64,000 bases of DNA from Pagrus major (taxonomy: Eukaryota > Chordata > Actinopteri > Spariformes > Sparidae), in assembly GCF_040436345.1 (NCBI RefSeq), contig NC_133225.1, positions 26,082,040 to 26,146,039 of the forward strand. Reading direction: 5' to 3'. Shown here one piece after another: positions 61,101-64,000 of this stretch (its first letter is position 1; each line of letters starts with the position of its first letter). The position numbers and the translations under genes were made by a program. The notes beneath the pieces were generated by a model. That model was not told the DNA's origin. It ran no database searches and was given only the letters and a program-made list of their open reading frames with translations.

Positions 61101-63381
61101 AGTGACTGGTTTTGGTTCGTGTCTACAAGGTTGCCTACACAATTGTTTTTATCCATGGTTTCATTTTGAATATCTTTACCATACTCTGCACTCCAGTTTT
61201 AAGGACATTTAACACAACAGCTGATTTGTCCACTTTGACTGCTGTAAAGGAAAGAGGACCTCGTGTGATCAGGACAGAGAGAGCGAGACGACTGAAGGTG
61301 AAGAGCTACTGACTTGCCCCGAGGCATGGATGGGTAGATAGGGGAAGAGAGAAAAGAGAGAACCTTTAATCTGTACAATCAGACATCCAGGCTATGAGGG
61401 ACTGATCCTTTAAATTCCCTAATGGGTATTGTCAAGCATATAAGGCTTCCTCAGCAATTCCTTTTCTTGCCCTCAGATAAATTAACCCTGTGAGGTTTAG
61501 ATGTAAAACCTGACGAAGAAAGAGTGAAAATTCTGTGTCATCTTTTATTCATCCCATACATAACTAAAATTTAAAATGTTTTCAAAAGATACAGTCATTT
61601 CTGGATACTATCAGAGGATTCATTTCTTATTAATTAAACTGCAAATTAGTTTTTCCATTAATCATTTGTGCTACAAAGTAAATAATTATTAAAATGTGCC
61701 GTTAAGAATTTTCTCTAATCCTAAAATCTTTATATTGCTTGTCTTGTCTGACCAGTAATACAAAAGCAAGGCTACACGATATGGTAAAAAAAAATCATTA
61801 CATGCTCATTTTGGCAGATATTGTAATTACAATATGATTTGTGATTAATGGGAATGATCGTTTTTGCATTAAATTTAACATTTTCACTGGAAAAAACATT
61901 AAAATCACAATGAGGTGACATTTGTTGGGGTTTCTACCAAACTTACAGAATTGCAGCTTCTGTGATTTAGATATTTCACTTAACATATTATGATTTCTAT
62001 TACATTTGGATTAATGTGCAGCTTTATCTGAAAACCCTATTCTGATAGCTCATGAATCATTTTTCAATAAAAATGCAAAAACAGTAAGTGGTTCCACCCT
62101 CTCAAATGTAAATATTAGCTGATTTTCTTCGGCTTCTGATGGCTGAACTGAACATCTTTGAGTTCTGGACTGTTGATCAAGCACAACAAGCAATTTTTCA
62201 CTATTTTCTGACATCTTATAGACTGAAGTATTTCCCAAGAAAACAATCTGCAGATTAGCTGATCATTATAATAGATCTGTATTTGCAGCCCTAAACGATA
62301 GAGATAAAAGAAGCAAATCCTCACATTTGAGAGGCTGGTATCAAGTAAGCTTAATGTTTGGCACTTCAGCTCTATAAAAGAATGACTTTTGTATTTTTTC
62401 ACATTCATCAGAACTGTTAAAATTCTGTCGAGTTACTCGTTAACGGCTCTAAAAACTGAAGCGTACAAGTGTTTAAGACATTGTTTTGTCCCTCAAAATG
62501 CCATTCTGATGTATGTCAACCACATGTCCGGACACAATTTTGTCAATATTTAACAATATTTCCTTTTACGTTAAAGGTGCAATATGTAGTTTTGGGGGAC
62601 AAATTTTAATCAGAAGACCAAAATCTTCATTGACAAACTAAATCAACAAACTTCGTGATTTCATGACTGAATGAACTCAATAAACAAATTGACCTTAAAG
62701 GACAACACAGGTTCATACTGTTTTGTTCATGTGGCGGACCCTGCCACCTTTCTAGCTTCAAACAGTGTTCTGGTGAAATTATTTTCCTCTGAGAACAGCT
62801 TGTGTATTCACCTATTGAAAAAAATACACATTTCTGAGTTTGTATTTGTAGTATTACCTCATTAATATTTTAAATACTACAATTCTGAGTTTGAATTTCT
62901 TCTCCAAAATTACATATAGGCTACATATACTTTAAGTAGCCTTTTTGACCTTTTTTTCATTTTAATGGGATAACCTTTCGGCGCTGCAAAAAGTAGACTT
63001 TGAAACTTTGAAACAGGACACACGAGACACAATGCAGGCTGCATCGCTGCACAAGAACAAGTCCTCTGTGTACACTAACATTTGTGAAACGAGTTTGGCA
63101 AGTTAAACCTCTCTTCCTGACTGCTCTGTTACATGAGGCTTACAGCGCTCACGCTGTAGTAAGTTAGCCTGTCTTTGCCAGGACACTGGAGTATTCTGGC
63201 TTTTTCATGTACAGTTGTTTCAGAAAATGCAAAACATCCTTGAATGTTGTGACGTGTCGGTACTTTCTGTTAGCGGGTGTAGCAGGTGCTTCGCTCATGT
63301 CAACTTCCCCCCTTCAACAACAAGTCGCCTCAAACTTACCTTTCCCTTCAGGTCGAGGATAAATATCGCCGACGCCGACAT
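27579..63381 (-). CDS. ap1m3: AP-1 clathrin adaptor complex subunit mu, 12 exons (probable ap1m3)
   Basis: The gene encodes the medium (mu1) subunit of the AP-1 adaptor, which sorts cargo with Tyr-x-x-hydrophobic signals into clathrin carriers at the trans-Golgi network and endosomes with gamma, beta1 and sigma1. Coding exons are 63381-63340, 55934-55778, 55133-55066, 54613-54483, 46502-46355, 44039-43913, 37855-37713, 35712-35641, 35369-35211, 32201-32076, 30981-30906 and 27601-27579. All introns are GT-AG, phases match, and the sum is 1272 bases: 423 residues plus stop, the family's usual length. The N-terminal longin-like domain is about residues 1-140 and the mu homology domain about 168-421. 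The signal-binding residues F172, D174, W408 and R410 are present. The sequence mixes AP1M1-like blocks ([13 protein letters not shown]) and AP1M2-like ones ([33 protein letters not shown]). With tmem125 next to it, I infer the third fish paralogue. The paralogue symbol is about 60% sure; the family is certain. Confidence 0.96.
28010..28560 (+). pseudogene. Tc1/mariner-type transposase remnant
   Basis: The frame at 28016-28234 ([20 protein letters not shown]) and the later stretch at 28459-28515 ([17 protein letters not shown]) match the C-terminal half of fish Tc1-like transposases. In the family the second is 'DWPAQSPDLNPIE', just before the third catalytic acidic residue. Here that Glu is replaced by Gln. 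The middle, with the second catalytic Asp ('D.ARPH' type), is lost and replaced by unrelated sequence. It is inactive, and it lies within an intron on the strand opposite to the host gene. Confidence 0.8.
29655..30320 (+). repeat. Segment present three times in loose tandem
   Basis: A block of about 40 bases, 'GGATATGAT(T/A)GATGTT..A..G..GGTTCA(T/C)TCC..GGGC', occurs at about 29660-29703, 30028-30070 and 30268-30311. The last two copies are followed by longer related stretches with 'aaactgcattctctcaactttaaag'-like sequence near 30105. It may be two or three copies of one fish repeat inserted close together. Confidence 0.55.
30906..30981 (-). CDS. ap1m3: AP-1 mu exon 11 (residues 392-416)
   Basis: Acceptor CCCCAG, donor GTGAGA. 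It encodes [20 protein letters not shown], with W408 and R410 that line the tyrosine-signal pocket, then ITQSG, phase 1. A MITE begins about 17 bases upstream of its splice acceptor. Confidence 0.97.
30998..31334. mobile_element. MITE with terminal inverted repeats
   Basis: The ends are TTAAAGCAACATTATGT (from 31000) and ACATAATGTTGCTTTTAA (to about 31332), inverted copies with one extra base. The inner 185 bases recur at 25455-25641. It lies in AP-1 mu intron 10 directly beside the 3' splice site of exon 11. Confidence 0.85.
31672..32012 (+). repeat. Common teleost repeat ('TTAAAGGAACAGTTC')
   Basis: It starts 'ccttaaaggaacagttctcccaaaa' and continues 'tgaaaattcggtcattatctactcaccc', a very common fish interspersed repeat with symmetrical 'gcagcattctcct'/'aggagaatgctgca' blocks at 31799 and 31909. 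The ORF at 31695 belongs to it and is not a gene. Confidence 0.7.
32076..32201 (-). CDS. ap1m3: AP-1 mu exon 10 (residues 350-391)
   Basis: Acceptor GTGTAG, donor GTCAGA. It encodes [20 protein letters not shown] to FTVSGIQ; phase 0. Confidence 0.96.
32496..32555. repeat. Hairpin with 26-bp stem and 8-base loop
   Basis: The left arm at 32496-32521 and right arm at 32530-32555 pair over 24 of 26 positions, with loop AGGTGTTA. On the + strand one of the two exceptions is a G-U pair. The arm core is ACCAGCAAGTGCC. It resembles a small precursor hairpin or the collapsed remnant of an inverted-repeat transposon. It sits in an intron, about 295 bases upstream of exon 10. Confidence 0.85.
32800..33210 (-). 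repeat. Interspersed repeat, copy B
   Basis: In reverse complement the part at about 33080-33205 matches 12235-12365. The rest ('gggcggagctggggagg', 'tttgcagactattgttttagagcctcaag') is typical of a longer teleost repeat, with the common 'accataaac' and 'catcatgctgtg' words. Confidence 0.65.
33987..34062 (+). repeat. (TG)n microsatellite
   Basis: A TG run of about 76 bases ends in a short CG-rich step. It explains the Cys-Val and Thr-His frames on the two strands. Confidence 0.95.
34195..34340 (+). repeat. Teleost repeat fragment ('AAGTACTCTG')
   Basis: Sequence such as 'taagtaaaaggagcaatatcac' and 'gaagaagtactctgttgtacaaatgaaagtcc' marks the same family as 7325-7515. Confidence 0.6.
34493..34650 (+). 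repeat. (TA)n microsatellite
   Basis: An almost pure TA/TATG run of about 150 bases. It directly precedes the palindrome. Confidence 0.95.
34648..34831. repeat. Large palindrome with a third, direct copy of its core
   Basis: Arms of 65 bases (34701-34765 and 34766-34830) are inverted copies with one mismatch and no loop, centred in TGTATATACA. The core block 'gaatatctgatacaagtgat' also occurs once more in direct orientation at 34651-34670. Such a structure could extrude as a cruciform and is prone to rearrangement. Confidence 0.9.
34835..35095 (+). repeat. Teleost retroposon 3' tail
   Basis: Recognised blocks are 'tcctgggagagggatccctc', 'cctgaggtttcttcc', 'gagggtctaaggacagagg', 'tgtaaagcccactgagg', 'gattttgggctgtataaata' and a tail of TTTGAT repeats. 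This is among the most frequent dispersed 3' ends in teleost genomes. A degenerate second copy is at 50300-50450. The (TA)n and palindrome lie at its 5' side. Confidence 0.7.
35211..35369 (-). CDS. ap1m3: AP-1 mu exon 9 (residues 297-349)
   Basis: Acceptor CCGCAG, donor GTTAGT. It encodes [20 protein letters not shown] to KSFP, including [12 protein letters not shown]. Confidence 0.97.
35641..35712 (-). CDS. ap1m3: AP-1 mu exon 8 (residues 273-296)
   Basis: Acceptor GACAG, donor GTAATG. The 72-base exon encodes [20 protein letters not shown] and IKVK, in phase 0. Confidence 0.95.
36735..36805 (-). repeat. Retroposon tail, reverse orientation, with (AAT)n
   Basis: (AAT)n followed by 'ttacacttatatagcgctttt' and 'ctcagagatgctttaca' is the reverse complement of a widely dispersed fish LINE/SINE 3' end. 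Confidence 0.6.
37340..37440 (+). repeat. Retroposon 3' tail ('TTTGTGGGATGATAAAG')
   Basis: 'gaattcccctttgtgggatg' and 'ataaagtttaccttgacctcg' fit the 3' end of a fish LINE (a 'GTGGGA..AATAAAG' end with short repeats). It has no coding part. Confidence 0.5.
37713..37855 (-). CDS. ap1m3: AP-1 mu exon 7 (residues 225-272)
   Basis: Acceptor TGTCAG, donor GTGAGT. It encodes [20 protein letters not shown] and [10 protein letters not shown], a highly conserved part of the mu homology domain. Residue 262 is Ser where vertebrate mu1A and mu1B have Phe (DGEFELMSYR in mammals, [10 protein letters not shown] here). Confidence 0.97.
40437..40497 (+). repeat. (GT)n microsatellite
   Basis: A clean GT run of about 30 units. 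A compound (CA)n follows at 40629-40682 in opposite phase. Confidence 0.95.
40629..40682 (+). repeat. (CA)n microsatellite
   Basis: CA repeats with a short 'cccaccca' interruption in the middle. Confidence 0.95.
41265..41370. repeat. Fragment of hAT-like non-autonomous repeat
   Basis: Shares 'aaaacaatctgcagatta' with 62239-62256. It also has the AATTAATTG / GATTGTTAG words of the 45642-45840 element. Confidence 0.5.
43250..43480. mobile_element. Possible short MITE
   Basis: It begins 'gtttccatcaaaatgttgca' and ends 'cgccagtggaact', which gives a weak inverted pair (GTTTCCA / AGTGGAAC). It has an internal symmetrical stretch around 'attctgcagtc...gactgcagaat' at 43393-43430. Similar 'gtttccatc' elements are common in fish. 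Boundaries are uncertain. Confidence 0.4.
43913..44039 (-). CDS. ap1m3: AP-1 mu exon 6 (residues 183-224)
   Basis: Acceptor TCTGTAG, then [20 protein letters not shown] and [20 protein letters not shown]. The donor is the strong GTGAGT after ...GGCA, giving phase 1. A GC just upstream is not needed as a donor. Confidence 0.95.
44040..46354. other. AP-1 mu intron 5
   Basis: Contains the hAT-like repeat at 45642-45840. Otherwise nothing is recognised. Confidence 0.6.
45642..45840. mobile_element. Non-autonomous repeat with 'GCTGCAACTAACGATT' ends
   Basis: The left end CAGCTGCAACAATAGATAGA and the right end AATCGTTAGTTGCAGCC are imperfect inverted repeats about 200 bases apart. Internal words ATCGATTAG and GATTAATCATC match the ubiquitous teleost 'GCTGCAACTAACGATTATTTT' repeat. 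Related copies are at 57600-57890 and 62030-62300. Confidence 0.7.
46355..46502 (-). CDS. ap1m3: AP-1 mu exon 5 (residues 133-182)
   Basis: Acceptor TTTCAG, donor GTGAGA. It encodes the interdomain linker and the start of the mu homology domain, including [20 protein letters not shown] with F172 and D174 of the signal-binding pocket. Confidence 0.97.
46648..46712 (+). repeat. (TA)n microsatellite
   Basis: TA/CATA repeats, imperfect, about 65 bases. Confidence 0.9.
48430..48580 (+). repeat. Retroposon 3' tail with AATAAAGATTCTTC
   Basis: 'ctgcaccctggggatgcagaat', 'tacattgtatgattgtatg' and 'aataaagattcttctttt' are arranged as in a LINE 3' end. No RT remains. Confidence 0.45.
48690..48830 (-). 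repeat. Interspersed repeat, reverse copy
   Basis: In reverse complement 'ttggcaacaaagctactctg' and 'ttaggtttaggaaaagaacatg' match the 'gggttaggaaaa.catca' part of the 19860 and 58235 copies. Confidence 0.5.
50300..50450 (+). repeat. Degenerate copy of the 34835-35095 retroposon tail
   Basis: 'aagggtctaag', 'gattgtagagcccatagagg' and 'tttgtgatgttgggctacatga' follow the order of the better copy at 34990-35060. Confidence 0.55.
50500..51350 (-). repeat. Long dispersed percomorph repeat
   Basis: The stretch has words I associate with a frequent percomorph repeat: 'ttttttggccaattttggg', 'acgaaacactgacatatcatc', 'gttagctaacagttgctt', 'acacatccagaagttatgg' and 'gatatcaaccaactccaaag'. The 171-codon reverse-strand frame at 50452-50967 lies inside it and is a chance frame of the repeat. 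The family identity is from memory. Confidence 0.45.
51937..51989 (+). repeat. (CA)n microsatellite
   Basis: A clean CA run of about 26 units. Confidence 0.95.
52133..52192 (+). repeat. (TG)n microsatellite
   Basis: A clean TG run of about 30 units, 140 bases after a CA run of the opposite phase. A short CA run follows at 52374-52395. Confidence 0.95.
53266..53660 (+). pseudogene. BED-type zinc finger of a hAT-like transposase, decayed
   Basis: In the frame 53266-53538, residues SLEVWLYYM, then C-I-K-C (CIKCRRIIS) and, after a gap, T-x-x-x-x-N-I-K-A-H follow the BED finger order: aromatic pair, C-x2-C, and an H in a 'NLxxHL' helix. The second His is not clear. After the stop at 53538 the sequence continues in another frame with a Lys-rich linker. 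The catalytic domain is not recognised. BED fingers of this kind are found at the N-terminus of hAT transposases and ZBED genes. Confidence 0.55.
53661..54482. other. Unassigned part of intron 4
   Basis: Frames of 142 codons on + (53748-54176) and 79 on - overlap here. Neither has a recognisable domain or exon boundary, and I do not call a gene. Confidence 0.4.
54483..54613 (-). CDS. ap1m3: AP-1 mu exon 4 (residues 90-133)
   Basis: Acceptor TTGTAG. It encodes [20 protein letters not shown] and continues to SKILQE; donor GTAAGA, phase 2. It holds the end of the longin-like domain. [16 protein letters not shown] differs at several sites from both mammalian paralogues (FVI.YELLDELMDFG). Confidence 0.95.
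54614..55777. other. AP-1 mu introns 3 and 2 with exon 3 between them
   Basis: No repeat or other gene is recognised in the 452-base intron 3 and the 644-base intron 2. Confidence 0.5.
55066..55133 (-). CDS. ap1m3: AP-1 mu exon 3 (residues 67-89)
   Basis: Acceptor CCTCAG; the exon reads [20 protein letters not shown] and ends IVQ. Donor GTGCGT. The 68 bases restore phase 0. Confidence 0.95.
55778..55934 (-). CDS. ap1m3: AP-1 mu exon 2 (residues 15-67)
   Basis: It starts after ATCCAG with [20 protein letters not shown] and ends in NLY plus one base (phase 1), donor GTATCC. It encodes the core of the longin-like domain. The donor is weaker than the others. Confidence 0.95.
57600..57890 (+). 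repeat. hAT-like non-autonomous repeat
   Basis: 'tgaggattagctgcttttctctgtttta' and 'gaatatctttgggttttggaatgttggccagacaaaat' are the inner signature of the common 'GCTGCAACTAACGATT' teleost repeat, as in 62030-62300. Confidence 0.65.
58235..58570 (+). repeat. Interspersed repeat ('CTGGTTAGGTTTGGGCACAA')
   Basis: Matches 19870-20000 in order and extends further, including 'atatccagtgttgtcatg'. The ORFs at 58233 and 58241 are repeat frames. Confidence 0.65.
60150..60420 (+). repeat. Teleost repeat ('GCTAACATCAGCATGTTCA')
   Basis: Shares with 7735-8010 the order 'gctaacatcagcatgttca', 'tagcatatataatgtttaccatg', 'gtcaggggatca' and 'tttatcctccggggacca', ending near 'aaatcttatagcaagctaac'. Confidence 0.6.
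60600..60705 (+). repeat. Retroposon 3' tail
   Basis: 'ttatgtcatgtctgtaataaagtttgttgatttgattga'-like sequence, with AATAAAG and TTGAT repeats, is a LINE/SINE end. Confidence 0.45.
62030..62300 (+). mobile_element. hAT-like non-autonomous repeat with 'GCAGCCCT' end
   Basis: It includes 'attagctgattttcttcgg', 'gaactgaacatctttgagttctggactgttga', 'acaatctgcagatta' and the end 'tttgcagccctaaacg'. The same layout is seen at 57600 and, in part, at 45642 and 41265. Confidence 0.65.
62573..62936 (+). mobile_element. MITE, full-length relative of the 638-1558 element
   Basis: The left end AAAGGTGCAATATGTAGTTT and the right end (reverse complement AAAGTATATGTAGCCTATAT...) are imperfect inverted repeats 364 bases apart. 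The interior matches the interrupted element near the left edge of the window, in opposite orientation. It lies about 400 bases upstream of the AP-1 mu exon 1 donor, inside intron 1. Confidence 0.75.
63340..63381 (-). CDS. ap1m3: AP-1 mu exon 1 (residues 1-14)
   Basis: ATG at 63381 in the context CCAAG-ATG begins [14 protein letters not shown], the invariant mu1 start. Donor is GTAAGT at 63339; phase 0. The first intron, about 7.4 kb, is the second longest. Confidence 0.95.
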
Positions 63382-63610
63382 CTTGGTGGTGAAAAAATTC
63401 CTCGAGAAGAAGAACTAGCCTGGGTAATATCTGGGTCTGCTGTCAGATATGGGTCACTTGAGGGGAATGATATCCGCTCCCATCATCCTCCTTCCTCCTC
63501 TCCTCCACTCTCTTCAGTTGTTGCGTTCAACTGCAGCTCGCTGCTTTTCCGGAGCGGAGCATCAAGCTCGCTGCAGTGCAGCAGACACCACTTCCGGCCG
63601 TTAGCCGGCG
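63382..63610 (-). promoter_or_regulatory. AP-1 mu promoter and 5' UTR, CpG-rich with an ETS site
   Basis: The 230 bases upstream of the - strand ATG are richer in G+C and CpG than the adjacent DNA. CACTTCCGG at 63589-63597 (CCGGAAGTG on the coding strand) is the classic ETS/GABP site of housekeeping promoters. No TATA box is seen. The 5' UTR is probably up to about 200 bases; the exact start is not visible. Confidence 0.6.
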
Positions 63611-64000
63611 CTGGGATTTATTTTACTGAAATTCACCCAAAATTACAGATGGCGTTAATTAACTAGCTGTATCTGAGTTGTTTTATAGCTTGACTAAGCA
63701 CATTTCATGCTAGCCTACATTTAACTTCTCATTAGCTTTCTTTTCTGGGGTGGAAATATTGCAGAGGTTTATTTCACAGCTATGTCTCTACATAGGGCCT
63801 ACAAAACACATGATCAGCTCATAGGCTACATTAGATTGAAATGTTATAATTTACATAATTTATATTTAAAAAACTATATATAAAGGCTTTATAATGAATA
63901 TATTTAAATAGTGTATAAAATTCACAATATACTCCAACTCAACTAAAACATTCAAGTATATGTTAATATTCTAGGTAAACTTTTGATACACCAAGCACAT
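63611..64000. other. Upstream of the AP-1 mu gene, nothing recognised
   Basis: AT-rich DNA with no gene, repeat family or divergent exon that I could support. Confidence 0.5.

Larger units (their letters stand above)
55935..63339. other. AP-1 mu intron 1
   Basis: It holds a short (CA)n at 56950-56980, a purine-rich tract (about 57120-57330), the repeats at 57600-57890, 58235-58570, 60150-60420, 60600-60705 and 62030-62300, and the MITE at 62573-62936. No other exon is recognised. Confidence 0.7.

Noticed and set aside
1..64000. CRISPR arrays, tRNA, rRNA, bacterial or viral genes
   Set aside because: None was seen. The tandem repeats are microsatellites or transposon-linked, and the DNA is plainly vertebrate.

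Overview
This is a window of nuclear DNA from a ray-finned (teleost) fish. It is gene-poor and rich in introns, (TG)n/(CA)n microsatellites and short interspersed transposon remnants of the kinds common in percomorph fishes. The teleost assignment is inference from the repeats and the protein sequences; no species can be named. Only two protein-coding genes can be supported, and they converge tail to tail.

Left part (1-18.1 kb): the coding exon of tmem125, a single-exon CDS for a small four-span membrane protein, lies on the + strand at 17304-18002. Its leader exon has a strong 3' splice site at 16966/16967. A CpG-rich block ending in a consensus donor at 2415/2416 is a plausible but unproven first exon and promoter about 14.5 kb upstream. 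Between them there are repeats, microsatellites and unannotated sequence.

Middle (18.1-26.1 kb): the interval between the two genes holds a decayed DIRS/Ngaro-type (tyrosine-recombinase) retrotransposon at about 22.3-24.95 kb. It is followed by a cluster of short TTAC(G/A)TTTGTGG motifs and a truncated MITE.

Right part (26.1-63.6 kb): a complete 12-exon gene on the - strand encodes a 423-residue AP-1 clathrin-adaptor mu subunit. The exons join in frame with GT-AG introns, and the ligand-binding residues F172, D174, W408 and R410 are kept. The protein mixes features of vertebrate mu1A (AP1M1) and mu1B (AP1M2), and the gene sits beside tmem125, so the third fish paralogue ap1m3 is the best guess. 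Its promoter at about 63.4-63.6 kb has an ETS-type site. The introns carry Tc1, hAT-like, MITE and LINE-tail remnants, a 26-bp-stem hairpin and a 65-bp-arm perfect-style palindrome.

The two genes are not known to work together: AP-1 mu sorts membrane cargo at the trans-Golgi/endosomes, and TMEM125 is a poorly characterised membrane protein. I found no operon, CRISPR array, tRNA or rRNA, and no convincing new biological system. The most unusual items are structural: hairpins, nested or spliced-over transposons and in-frame tandem repeats.
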